From: Gonocerus acuteangulatus
Lineage: Eukaryota > Arthropoda > Insecta > Hemiptera > Coreidae
Assembly (NCBI GenBank): GCA_946811695.1
Contig: OX328123.1
Span: 122,627,929 to 122,691,928, forward strand
DNA length: 64,000 bases
Reading direction: 5' to 3'
This document shows, piece by piece, positions 45,055-56,622 of this stretch (position 1 is its first letter; the number at the start of each line of letters is the position of its first letter). The notes under the pieces are model-generated. The model saw only the letters and a list, made by a program, of their open reading frames with translations, did no database searches and had not been told where the DNA came from. The translations under genes and the position numbers were made by a program.

Positions 45055-46844
45055 GTACGTTATTATTTCCAATCCAGAATGTCATTTATATTTAGTTTAA
45101 AAAAAATATATAACGCATAACTATGTAATAACTATAGATTTAAAGCGAAAAAAACGTTAAAAAAAAGTCATTAAGCCATTAGTTGACAAAAATAAATACG
45201 TATAGTAGAGAGAAAGGTTATTTGTTTAAACTAGAGACAGTAAAATAAACGAAATCACAAACAACTCCCAAAATTCACATTTGAATAGTGAAAGAACAAC
45301 AAAAAAATGATTGTGTCTACTGACATGAGCAGTTTCTGACTTCTTATGTACTTCCATAAATGGCGGAATGTTGAACAACATAACAGTACTTTATTTTTAT
45401 TTTTATTTTTTGTTTGTCGCTTACAATGTTTCTCCATAGAGAGGAGTAGGTCTTAAATAATGTGATTAGTAAATCTAATATAGAGCCATAGTAATAATAG
45501 AGCCATGGATTAATTAGTAACTTATATTTTCAAAAATTAACTTATTTACATTTATTTTAATACATATTATTTATGATATTATACATAATGAATAAATATA
45601 TTGTAAATGACCTATTTACAATATGACTCACTCTATCTCACTTCTTTTTATTTACACTCGCGCTAACAGTCATGCACGAATCAACTCAATCAAATGCACT
45701 AATAATCGGACATAAAAATTTGTGATATAAATCTAGAGTGAGAAAAAAAAAGCATCTTAAAACAATAAGACACACAGCAAAGTAGAACTAGTCTCAGAGC
45801 AATGAAGCCCTCAAGGTTTAGGATGTCTCTTTTGAGGCTACATTTGGGATCTCAGGCAATTGAGCGTCATCTGCTGGGGATTGAATGGTACAAATTGCTA
45901 TCTGATTGGCGAATAAATTGGGTAGTGCAACATTATGTGATAAACATATTCATTAGCATTTAATTTACTGAGGATACACATTTATATTGGATTAATAGAT
46001 TATAATAAATGCTTTGTATACTGAATTTAATGTTAGCCAATCTTCATTTAAAACAACAACAATCCTACAATATATATTCAGCCACGATTTCGATAGGACC
46101 AGTGTCAGAACTTGAAAGAAAATGTAGAGTTTTAAAAGTGTTGGTTGGTTTGATAAACAAGATAAATGCATTACCTATATGGAAACAATTGAAGGTGCCA
46201 CATTTCCTGTATTTCGGACATTTAGAAATTAATTACGACTGAAGATTTTTATGTCTATTCCAAAAAAATTGATTATGAATAGCGAAAACTGTGGAGCAAA
46301 GAAAACTTAATTTACGTCCTTGTAGGTTAAACTGCCTTTGTATTTACACGTGAAAGTAAATTTTTTGTATTGAATACTGGGTGTATCGCAAGTTAATGAC
46401 AACATTAAAAATTTTCCTTTCTGCTTCTAACCATCATAAGTAATTCATAAGAGAAAACAGTAATAAGAGAAAACAACAACAAACAAAATAAACAGGAAAA
46501 AAGTATATTCTTTGAATGATTAAAAAATTATCTTTGGACAAAGGTCTAGGATGACCACTACGCCGAAGTCTGTCCAATGTTTTATATACAGGGCGTATCG
46601 CAAGTTAATGACAATCCTTAAGGTGGGGGGGGGGACTAGACAAAAAATGGAATTCAACACTACCAACCACACATTTCTCTCTCACTCCGTTCTAGACATA
46701 TGCCGTTCTAAAGATTCTTTAGAAAAAAAAAAAGCGTTTTCTGTTGTACAACTCCAATTTTCTCTGCTTGTGCACATTTGTTTTCATTAAATTTTCTTTT
46801 AGAGTAATGCACATTCAATGTTCATATTATCTCATTCTACTCTC
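45055..46844. other. Intron sequence, no gene
   Basis: Starts with the GTACGT donor. AT-rich. Two similar short segments containing GTATCGCAAGTTAATGACAA occur at about 46384 and 46593, so a short repeat family is present. A G run lies at about 46626-46634. No receptor TM6-TM7 exon was found. Confidence 0.6.
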
Positions 46845-47027
46845 TTCGACTCCAGCCACTGGTCGGAGCAGAAGGGAGCTTGAGTAGGCACCTTTCAACA
46901 TCATTTGAGCGTCTTTCTGGCGCTAATCGAGGATGAAGTTGGAAGGCCTTGAGCACAGAACCTCCATATTGTATCATTCATCACATTACCAGATGTATTT
47001 ATATGCAGGATGTAATAATCAATAAAG

Positions 47028-47031
<4 letters not shown>
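46845..47031 (+). repeat. Second copy of the LINE tail
   Basis: Matches 43990-44185 (TCTTCGACTCCAGCCACTGG, GGAAGGCCTTGAGC, CAGAACCTCCATATTG, AATCAATAAAGAAATAT) with scattered substitutions and runs into a TA repeat. It is shorter at the 5' side than the first copy, as expected of independent truncations. Confidence 0.75.

Positions 47032-47072
<41 letters not shown>
47032..47072. repeat. (TA)n microsatellite
   Basis: TA tract at the 3' end of the LINE tail, probably grown from its AATATA terminus. Confidence 0.95.
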
Positions 47073-47076
<4 letters not shown>

Positions 47077-48439
47077 AAAAATTATCTCATTCTAACCATG
47101 GTATTATCAATCCCAAAAGTAGAAATTAATAAAAGCTTCTGATCAGCGACAACTTTTCGAAAATCACTACTCTTCCTAAATAAATCCTGCAGACTACCGA
47201 ATCTCACAAAAGTTGTAAAATTTAATCAGCTTTCTAATGGTATACTCAGAATTGCGATTATCTTTCAATTTCATAATGTAATTGGAATTCTAGAGTGACA
47301 AAACATCAAATAAATATTAATATTAGGTTGTTTTTTTTGTGATATTATTAGAAATAAATGAAAATTATTCTTGATGAAATTGATATTTAATGATGTAGTA
47401 AGTTTTACATAAAAGTTGAATAAAAAAAAAAAAAGAAAAAAAGAGATCGAAAATTATCTCCTGTTCACTCCACTGATGTAGTTCTTGCAATCTCATCATG
47501 GTTAGCTCTCATTTCCCCAAATGATTCGCAAATTCTTGTGATCAGGTGGTTTTTGTCCTAAATGGATACTTTTAAAGCTTTCGACTTGAGCCAACCCCAT
47601 ATAAAAAAATCAAGCGACGTCAGATCAGGGTTTTATGGTTAATTGTTATATATTCTGTTTGTAATTATAATTTTTTTCTAAATATCCGCTTCAGCTCGAA
47701 TTAAAAGACATTTTTGTTAAGATAACCAGCATTAACGTTTTGAGAAAACTATTCCTAAAGAAAACTATTTCCTATCATGGGGATTCAGTACTAATTTTTG
47801 TTTAAATTTTTAACGTTCAAACTTTAAAATATGCCCAAATTATTTTTAATATATTCCATTTAGGATAACAATTCTAAAGTACTAATAAGCTGAGAGAAAC
47901 AAATACTTATTTTTTATAAAATTAATCGGGATCTTTTATGATTAACATGATCAAATTGAAGCCTCTGTTATCCTAGAAACACTAACCTGATGAAAAGCTA
48001 GAATAGTAGAGAATGTTGTGCATAATGTCACTCATAAGAAGGAAATATGGAATGGATTTAGGCATAACGGAGTATGTTTATGTGTCGTGTGCATATACTG
48101 CTTTTATGCGACCCCTAACGACAGCAATCTTTCATTACTCCTTCTCATGAATAGTGTAAACAGGCTTTTACACACATAGCTTCCATCACTAGATAAGCTT
48201 TTCTCCGCACAATATTTTCTGTTTTTTTTTTCCTTTTACGGATACGTCAATTTTAGATAACAACAGTTATTATTTAAACCCACTCAGCCTAAATACTTCT
48301 GTCTACTTGTATTGTGACTGTATATATTTTCGTTATATTTTCTCAATATTTTAGGATTCATAAAACAAAAAAAAAGGTTTGTAGGGTGTCTCGCTAAAAG
48401 ATGACAATACAGCGAAATTAGACTCAGGAGGCGGCCAAT
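47073..48439. other. Non-coding stretch
   Basis: AT-rich. No exon, element or RNA gene recognised. Confidence 0.55.
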
Positions 48440-48520
48440 TATAGCAACTTTTCCGACTCCGACAGGGACTGCGTCATCTTAGCGCGTTTCCATTCATATC
48501 CCCAGTCACGTCAGCATACC
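48440..48520 (+). repeat. Solo left end of family A
   Basis: ACTGCGTCATCTTAGCGCG followed by TTCATATCCCCAGTCACGTC parallels the left end of the full copies. The rest of the element is missing before the complete copy begins at 48661. Confidence 0.65.
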
Positions 48521-48761
48521 GTAGTACACCCGTAGCATTTATTGATACGTTTTGATCTTTCGATAAAAATATACAATTAAATAAGAGAAGAAAACTGATG
48601 GTATCCGAAGCGGAAGGTAATTTTTCAAAAGCTGTAAAAACCTAGCTGAACTGAATCAAAAAAAAGTCCGACTCGCAGGAACTGCCTCATCTTAGCGCGG
48701 TTCCGTTCTTATCCCTAGTCTAATTTCGAAAGATTAAAATAGAAGCAGTTATTATTTTGTT

Positions 48762-48914
48762 GAGAGGAGATCGTTGACCGTTGATGATGCAGGGTAGGGA
48801 TTGTCCGGGTTAGGTCACTGCTACTTAATAATACATACCCCATATGTGTATGTATGTGGGCATATATATGTACATATGTGTATGTGTATATGCATATATA
48901 TAAATATATATATG

Positions 48915-48971
<57 letters not shown>

Positions 48972-49132
48972 AGGTATATTTACATAGATATGTGCATATA
49001 TTAGTGTTAAATATGTCCTACTTGTATTTACAGCCCTGATGAAGGCTTGAAGTTCAAGCCGAAACGTCGGCACAATAAAACCATTTTTACGATAAAATGT
49101 AGTTTTATTAAGTAGCAGTGACCGAACCCTGA
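48762..49132 (+). mobile_element. Ribozyme-bearing mini-element (retrozyme-like)
   Basis: A 371-base insertion in family A. Its flanks CAGTTATTATTTTGTT (48746-48761) and CAGTTATATTTTGGTT (49133-49148) are a near-perfect duplication. Its ends contain inverted blocks (GGTCACTGCTACTTAATAA near 48810, TTATTAAGTAGCAGTGACC near 49106). Between them lie a TG/TA microsatellite (48840-48980) and a hammerhead motif (49033-49071). It has no ORF. Small non-coding elements with hammerheads mobilised by PLE machinery are known in animals, and this fits that description by structure. Confidence 0.6.
49033..49071 (+). ncRNA. Hammerhead ribozyme motif with palindromic helix III
   Basis: CTGATGA at 49036-49042, one unpaired A, then a 7-bp helix II (GGCTTGA with TCAAGCC around AGT), GAAA at 49061-49064 and CGTC. 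Helix I is GCC (49033-49035) with GGC (49069-49071). ACGT at the helix III position is self-complementary, a feature of hammerheads that work as dimers. Cleavage is predicted after C 49068. Confidence 0.7.
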
Positions 49133-50336
49133 CAGTTATATTTTGGTTCCACCAGTCTTGAAAGGTAGGATTTACAATCTTATCTGGAAGGGTCGGCAAC
49201 ACTAGAAACCGTCCCGCTAGTTACAAGGTCTTGGAATCTTGGAACTCTATATTTCTAACAATAAATTGTTTTTGTTATTTTACTTAACCTGTTTTATTTT
49301 CGAATACATTATCCAACTATAAGCAATTAAAAAATAACAAGGAATAAAATACAAATAAAAAGAACACTTCGAATAAGCGAAATCAATTACTTTAAAGCTT
49401 TAAGCTCTTATTTCTCCGATTGACATCGCCTAATCAAAACTTTTATTAGAACCTTTTATGTAGAGCATTTAATAAGCTTTCTAATGGTATTCTTCCGTTT
49501 ACCAAAATTCTCAACAGTTTTCGAGATATTAATGAAAGTTCCCAAAATTTATATTATTTCTAGCAACAGAAAATTGGCCTCATTTTTCATATCCTGTTTT
49601 ACACACAAAATTTTCGCAACATAAGAAATTACAAAAATAAAAAGCAATAAAAAACGAAGGGAAAGACACAAAAATTACAACAAGAACGACAAAAACCCGT
49701 TCATAAGAACAAAACAGACGTATTTGAAGTTTTAAGCACTTATTTCTCCGATTGACATAACCTAATCAAAAATAGTTTTAGAATCTTTTTTGTAGAGAAT
49801 TTAGTAAGCTTTCAAATAGTTTCTGTCCACTTACCACGATTTCCCAACCGTGTTCGAGATATTAATGAAAGTATACGAACTTCCCAAAACTTTTCATGTC
49901 TGTTCATAAAATATTTTATTCTAACCCTTCCTTAACTCCAAACGTAACAAAACTTTCAACATATTAGTTTTAATGAAAGTAGAACATGCAGATAAAGTTT
50001 CAACTGAATTCCGTAATTCTAAGTACCCAAACCAAAAACGGTATTCAAAAACTATTTTTCCAATTTTCTCGAAAACGGTTAAAGCTATCGCCTTCAAAAT
50101 GGTTTCATTCGTTTTCCTAGCCCAGGAATCATATAAAACGAGTACTTACAAGCTTATGAACTCAAAAACGTAAGCGTTACGATTTTTTTTGCGCGAATTT
50201 CGCCCCAAACGCCATCTTCCAGTAGGCGGATTTTGCTGGTTAACGAACTTGACCTTTCAAATTGGACGAAGGATTTTTGTACCAAATTTCATCAAAATCG
50301 GACCATTCGTCTTCTATCTAGAGAGCGAACAGACAA

Positions 50337-50389
<53 letters not shown>

Positions 50390-50525
50390 AATTTGAACCA
50401 CCGTTATTTTCGGTCTCTAGGGGTTCTGAAACGCGAAATTTTCTAGTCGGCACTTCCGGATTGTTTCATTGTATCAACCCTATAAGCGGGGTTCCTCCCT
50501 ATGGGGGAGGGAAGAACCGCGCTAA

Positions 50526-50990
50526 AAGAAGTTTGTAAATTTAAACTGCGTTTGAGCCCTCTTAGACTGGTTTTATAATTGACAGACTCTACTTGTTCTT
50601 CAAGTAAATTTTGTCTAGTTTTCGACTCTGCAATTGGGAATTACATATCTTAAACAGTCCACCAAACGTCGAGCTGAAATGAAATAGTTAAAATTAAAGA
50701 ACGAATCTTGCCGATGCCTTGCTGAGGAAGTCGTCCAAAGGAATGATAAACTTATTTCTGCTCATTACCAATTTACGACATATCTATAAATCAGGTAGGT
50801 TGTGAGTTCAATATCTTAGGCACGCTACAATCCCTACATGAATTTTCTAAGACCTTGGCATTTGTAGAATTCTACTCATCAACCTTTAATCCTACATGTC
50901 GTGTACACCTTCTTATTCACCTTGTTAGTCCAATCTTCTCCCATAACCTATATTACGTAGTATTGAAGTAAAACATTTGACATCTACAAG
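50526..50990. other. Non-coding stretch
   Basis: No gene recognised. It ends with TCTACAAG, the target-site duplication of the next element. Confidence 0.55.
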
Positions 50991-51628
50991 CAATGTTGGG
51001 CAAAACTAAAACTAAAATTAAAAATATATTTACTTTTTGGATTAATTTAAATTTTAACGTCCATTTATTATTAACTACGAATCTTTTTGGATTAAACTCA
51101 ATCTGAACTAAAAATTGCAACCTAAAAAAACTAAAATTAAATTAATTAATTGATATTAGTTAAACTAAAACTAAATCATTGGGAATTGATTAAAAACTAG
51201 ATTAAAGCTTTAGTTTAGTTGAGTTTTACAAAATAACGTGAACTAATGTAAATCACATGTTATTTCGATAATTAAGTAAATTATTAAAACTAACAGAACT
51301 TGTTAATTTGTTTTAATTTTGTTATAATAGGCTAATGTTGTAAGTTGTAACCTTAGTTTCTATTTGTTTCCATTATTTAATTAATTAATTAATTTAAACC
51401 AAAATACATACCCTTGTTCTAAATCAAAGAATGCATTAGTATTGTGAATGAAGGAAAATGTACAGTATTTTAAAGTAATTACCATACTAAAAACTGATGC
51501 TGAAACTAAAAATTATACAAATCTAAAACTAATCTAAAACTAAAACTAAAAATATATTGTGAGTTTATTTTTAGTTAGAGTAAGTTAACGTTAATTTACT
51601 AAACTAACTTAAGTTATGCCCAACACTG
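50991..51628 (+). mobile_element. hAT-type MITE, 638 bp, with 8-bp duplication
   Basis: The left end CAATGTTGGGCA and right end TGCCCAACACTG are terminal inverted repeats with one mismatch. Both flanks read TCTACAAG (50983-50990 and 51629-51636), a perfect 8-bp target-site duplication as made by hAT transposases. The interior is a low-complexity run of AAACTAAAACTAAA-like words and has no coding capacity, so it was mobilised in trans. Confidence 0.88.
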
Positions 51629-51636
51629 TCTACAAG

Positions 51637-52144
51637 TACCACCGGAACAGCGTAACTAAACATATCCCTTACCAAGGTGAAAAATGTAAAACATGCCTCA
51701 ATCCTAATGAATTAGCTTACTGTTGGCTATAAAAATAATCTTCTACATTTGTTGATGTATACAGCTGACTCAATTTATATTTTATTTATTTATTTAAATT
51801 TTAACTTCAACTTAAACATATCACACATTTTTTGAACGGGTTGCCTCTCTATTCTAGTCGTGATAGGGCTAAAGTATTTACCCATAGTAGTGTTGACAGC
51901 ACAGATTCCTTATACATTGGACAAGATATGAGTCCAAAAAAAACGGCCGATACGAGCAAAATAATAATTTGGTTCTAGAGTGAGCCACCATTAATGGTAA
52001 TGGATGTGCAAAACGTTTGGGGAGTTTGGCAGCAATATTTCGAACGTTTAGGGCATATAAGTAATTTATGAACGGACGAGAGCTACCATCTCCCTAGCTT
52101 GCTATCTGATCAAGAATCAGAAAGAGTATCTGTACTCATGGCCT

Positions 52145-52207
<63 letters not shown>

Positions 52208-52246
52208 AAAGGGAGTTACTTCAGGTATCAAATAGACAAATAGATA
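51637..52246. other. Non-coding stretch with a TA microsatellite
   Basis: A (TA)n tract at about 52146-52203. The stretch ends with GACAAATAGATA (52235-52246), the duplicated target of the Penelope-like element that follows. Confidence 0.7.
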
Positions 52247-52318
52247 TTCTTATCTTCGTGGACGGCGGAAGGTGAACAAATAAAATCTTCAACACTCAGT
52301 ATCTCCAACTTTATTTCA

Positions 52319-52360
52319 CCCCTACATGTTTCACACCTTTATTGGTGCCTCTTCAGGGGA
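52319..52360 (-). ncRNA. Hammerhead ribozyme motif in the inverted PLE repeat
   Basis: Minus-strand copy of the motif at 56464-56505: CTGAAGA (complement of 52350-52356), helix II GCACC with GGTGT, GAAA (complement of 52329-52332) and CATGTA. Helix I is TCCC with GGGG (one G-T pair). Confidence 0.72.
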
Positions 52361-52590
52361 AAAATTACAAAAATAAAACTTACAGCCTACACCTGAGGAG
52401 GATAACCTTCCACCAGTACGGCCACGTCTAGAATGATCATGGTCTGAAAGAATTCAATATTGCGAAAAATAAACAGCTGATCGATAATCGATATGTCATA
52501 CCTATAAAAATGTTTGAAAATGAATTTCCAGAAGAAATATCGTCCTAACAATTAAAACCATCTTCCCACCTTCAACATAAAAACATAATT

Positions 52591-53366
52591 TTACTTTTTG
52601 TCAAATAAGTTAATACAAATAGTATTTAAATGTAGTATTTCCGTTTTTTTATTTACCACTTTTTTCCTATTTTTTATGATATGGATATTTTCCTTTATTC
52701 TTCTTTTCAATCTATTTCTTTCTTTACCTAATGTGCTAATATTTTCAAAATCAAAACTATGTTTATATTTTATAGCATGATAAGCCAACGCTGTTTTATT
52801 CTCTCCTTTATCAATACTTTGCGCATGCTGCTTAATTCGTTTTCTAAGTAACTGTTCCGATTCCCCTATATATGATTTATTGCAACTATTGCAGTCAATT
52901 TTGTAGATATTGTATTTAGTTTCTTTTAATTTTAATTTATCTTTAATATGACTAAAGCTATTTTTTATTCTGTTGTCATATTTCCAAGATATCCTGCCTA
53001 TATCTTTACATATATGTCTTATTTTGTTGGACATTATTGGGTTATAATTGAAGCCAAAATAACGGCATGGTTCTGTATCCTGATCTTTTAAAACCTTACA
53101 TCTTTTTCTGCCTAATTGTTCATAAATATGATTATTATATGGCGTTGTGCTTTCTCTCAATATATCTTTGTCCTTCTCCGTTCGAATTCCCTTGCTGAAA
53201 AAATCATCAATTTTTGCTTGCTTTATTTTAGTTCTTTTTATGTAATTAGTTATTTCCTCCGGTCCACCACTTGATTCTCTTTTTCTTTTTAAACTATTGC
53301 CACAATTCAATTTTGGACTTTCAGTAGTAGATATATTTTCTAATTTTATGCATTTCCGTGCTATTC
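52591..53366 (-). pseudogene. PLE linker and GIY-YIG endonuclease, truncated but unbroken copy
   Basis: The minus-strand frame is open from the junction at about 53366 (IARKCIKLENISTTES) to the stop at 52591. It contains a linker with SLKRKRESSGGPEEITN, then RYFGFNYNPIMSNKIRHIC, then the nuclease: YNIYKIDCNSCNKSYIGES, RKRIKQHAQ, and RRIKENIHI with the catalytic-type Glu. The first residues of the longer open frame come from the abutting repeat and are not original. This copy keeps 20 bases that the plus copy has lost, so it shows the intact joint between linker and nuclease. The RT is absent. Confidence 0.88.
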
Positions 53367-53418
53367 CGCCGTCCACGAAGATAAGAATATTTAGAAAAGG
53401 GTCAGTTGAAGAATAATT

Positions 53419-56233
53419 ATGAAGAACTCCAAGGCACATTCATGGAGGGATGAAAGGAACTACTGGGAGATCCTGGATATCAACATCAACGAAGAAGCAA
53501 GGAAGAAGTGCTTCGGACTGACGCGAATTATCAAAGAGAAGAATGTCGTGACTGAAAGAATACATTATCTGCAAGACTGCAAGAAGAATCATATCTTTCC
53601 GAAATTTATTTTAAACAAAACAAGAAGATTGTTCAACATTTTTGAAAAATCCTTTTGTAAGTACAAACAATATTTTAATGCAATTTTGTCTTTCCAATAT
53701 AAATTACTAAATTTAGAAATATGTCGTAATTACCAGCTGCGTTGTAAATTAAGTAGGAAAGAAATAGATTGTAAAAACCTTCTACTAGGGCAAATTAGCG
53801 ATCCAAAAATGACTTTAATTTTAGAAACATGTTTAAAATTGTATTCTGAAAGAATTCAAAATTATAATAAGGAAATTTATAAAAACAAAATTCAAAAGTC
53901 CTTCCAAATTTCAGGAAATAAACAAAATAACCTAAATTTAGAACATATTTTTAATAATGAATGGGTGGTTAATTTAACGGATTCTATTATTCCAGAAGAA
54001 ATATTAAACTTTTTAACACTTAGTGACAATTTTAATATTTTTAATAAATTATGTAAGTAATATGGAATACATGCTTGAAAACATTGAGGTTGACGAGGAT
54101 ACTAAAAATAAAATTAGAGGAAGGTTTTCAAATTTACTTAGTAAAGGTGACAATAGCAAAAATTATAAATGCATATCAGATGATATTAATATAAAACTGG
54201 CTGAAAAATTAAGAGTATTAGAAACAAAGACACAAAACTTTTTCCGTCAAAACTCTAAATTATACATTATTAGTGCTGATAAGACCAACAAAACTGTTAT
54301 TATTGACAAGGAAAATTACATTGAAAAATGAATAACGTATTTGCGAACAGCTCTGTTTTCAAAGAAATTGATTACGATCCTACTAATGGGTTAACAAATA
54401 AAGTTATTAAATTTGTGGACAATTTGGTAAAGAAAAAGTTCATAAATAAAACAGATAGACTAAAATATATCAATCATAATAGCTGCATTCCACTTGCGTA
54501 TGGCTTGATAAAATTACACAAAGACAATTATCCATTACGACCGATCATAAGTGCTACCGATTCTCCTACTCATAAATTAGCAAAACATTTTGATAAAGAA
54601 CTGAAACAATTTGTTACGAATAATCCTTTTGACGTAGAGAACGGGGTGGAACTGATTAGATTACTTGAAAATGTTACAATAAAACCTGGATATAAATTAG
54701 TTTCATTTTATGTAATAAATATAAATTATATCCGTATATATTCATTTCCAAATATATCCGTAGATACTGCTATCAGAATCATTAACAATAAATGGGATGA
54801 AATAGTTGCTAATACAAAAATTAAGGATAGGAATTTATTTATTGAGGGTATAAAGCTGTGCCCTAAAGATGGATATTTTAGATTTAATAACAGAATTTAC
54901 AAACAGAGATTTGGGGTTCAAATGGGGAATCACATATCGGTGTCAATGAGTGGCTTGGTGATGAATTCCTTGCTGGTTGAAATTATTAAAGAATACAATA
55001 TACATATACAGTTTTTGTACAAATATGTGGACGATTTATTGCTATGTGTTCATCAGGACGATATTGAAAGGTTATTTACAATTTTTAACGGTAAATGTAA
55101 TCTAGGCTTTACTAAAGAAGTAGAAATTGACAATAGGATTTTATTTCTTGACGTTGAAATCATAAGGACAATGGAAAATACTCTTGAATTCAAATGGCAA
55201 CAGAAAAAGACAAATTCGGGAAGAATGATTAATTTTTATTCCTGTCATCCCTTAACATTTAAAAGAAACCTTGTTTACAATAGAACTTTAACTGCCTTGC
55301 TCAGAACAAGTCCAAAATATTTTCCAGAAAAAAAGGTATCATATGGAAGGAATACGCACAGAGTTGATAGCAGCAAAGATAATTCTAAATTTGACACACA
55401 GGTTTTTAAATTTTCAGATGAATTCTTTTTGGAGGATAAGAAAAATGTTTTAAAGAGGAAAAGGGATGACGATGAACAAATAGCACGGAAATGCATAAAA
55501 TTAGAAAATATATCTACTACTGAAAGTCCAAAATTGAATTGTGGCAATAGTTTAAAAAGAAAAAGAGAATCAATTGGTGGACCGGAGGAAATAACTAATT
55601 ACATAAAAATAACTAAAATAAAGCAAGCAAAAATTTATGATTTTTTCAGCAAGGGAATTCGAACGGAGAGAAAGCACAACGCCATATAATAATCATATTT
55701 ATGAACAATTAGGCAGGAAAAGATGTAAGGTTTTAAATGATCAGGATACAGAATCATGCCGTTATTTTGGCTTCAATTATAACCCAATAAAGTCCAACAA
55801 AATAAGACATATATGTAAAGATATAGGCAGGATATCTTGGAAATATGACAACAGAATAAAAAATAGCTTTAGTCATATTAAAGATAAATTAAAATTAAAA
55901 GAAACTAAATACAATATCTACAAAATTGACTGCAATGACTGTGATAAATCATATATAGGGGAATCGGAACAGTTACTTAGAAAACGAATTAAACAGCATG
56001 CGCAAAGTATTGATAAAGGAGAGAATAAAACAGCGTTGGCTTATCATGCTATAAAATATAAACATAGTTTTGATTTTGAAAATATTAGCACATTAGGTAA
56101 AGAAAGAAATAGATTGAAAAGAAGAATAAAGGAAAATATCCATATCATAAAAAATAGGAAAAAAGTGGTAAATAAAAAAACGGAAATACTACATTTAAAT
56201 ACTATTTTTATTAACTTATTTGACAAAAAGTAA
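53419..56233 (+). pseudogene. PLE polyprotein: RT and GIY-YIG endonuclease, broken
   Basis: Four overlapping open segments make one decayed gene. Segment 1, 53419-54060, is the N-terminal region. A shift near 54045 leads to segment 2, 54063-54331 (YIISADKTNKTVIIDK). A shift at 54328 leads to segment 3, with RT motifs CIPLAYGLIKLHKDNYPLRP, motif A SFYVININ, motif B QMGNHISVSMSGLVMN and YVDDLLL (residues 233-236), then the basic linker. A 20-base deletion near 55662 leads to segment 4, with NIYKIDCNDC, SYIGES, RKRIKQH and a Glu at about residue 166. In motif A the catalytic Asp, expected in SFDV, is Tyr (residue 128). PLE proteins reverse-transcribe and integrate the element. This copy cannot. 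Confidence 0.9.
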
Positions 56234-56463
56234 AATTATGTTTTTATGTTGAAGGTGGGAAGATGGTTTTAATTGTTAGGACGATATTTCTTCTGGAAAT
56301 TCATTTTTAAACATTTTTAAAGGTATGACATATCGATTATCGATCAGCTGTTTATTTTTCGCAATATTGAATTCTTTCAGACCATGATCATTCTAGACGT
56401 GGCCGTACTGGTGGAAGGTTATCCTCCTCAGGTGTAGGCTGTAAGTTTTATTTTTGTAATTTT

Positions 56464-56505
56464 TCCCCTGAAGAGGCACCAATAAAGGTGTGAAACATGT
56501 AGGGA
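56464..56505 (+). ncRNA. Hammerhead ribozyme motif in the 3' PLE repeat
   Basis: CTGAAGA at 56468-56474, one unpaired G, helix II GCACC with GGTGT around AATAAA, GAAA at 56492-56495, then CATGTA with predicted cleavage after 56501. Helix I is TCCC (56464-56467) with GGGA (56502-56505). It lies in the LTR-like repeat downstream of the endonuclease stop, the known position for PLE ribozymes. Confidence 0.77.
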
Positions 56506-56622
56506 TGAAATAAAGTTGGTGATACTGAGTGTTGAAGATTTTATTTGTTCACTTTCCGCCGTCCACGAAGATAAGAATATTTAGAAAAGGGTCAGTTGAA
56601 GAATAATAATGACAAATAGATA

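Larger units (their letters stand above)
48661..50525 (+). mobile_element. Full-length family A element with a 371-bp insertion
   Basis: The left block is AAAAAGTCCGACTCGCAGG with TTAGCGCGGTTCC at 48692-48704. The internal modules are the same as in the other copies. The (TA)n tract lies at 50336-50388. The 3' hairpin is at 50490-50518 (one changed base in the stem) and CTAA is at 50522-50525. Removing the insertion at 48762-49132 restores the family order CAGTTATTATTTTG then GTTCCACCAG seen near 17310. It encodes no protein; the FRPKRHLPVGGFCWL-type ORF is an accidental frame shared by all copies. Confidence 0.75.
52247..56610 (+). mobile_element. Penelope-like element insertion unit with target-site duplication
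   Basis: The unit is flanked by GACAAATAGATA at 52235-52246 and 56611-56622, a perfect 12-bp duplication. It consists of an inverted, 5'-truncated copy (52247 to about 53366, minus) joined head to head to a longer copy (about 53364-56610, plus). The block CCGCCGTCCACGAAGATAAG is present at the start and end of the plus copy and at the outer end of the minus copy, so these are the LTR-like repeats. Inverted truncated partners are a known peculiarity of PLE insertions. Each copy ends in a repeat with a hammerhead motif. The unit is one insertion event because the duplication encloses both copies. Confidence 0.92.
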
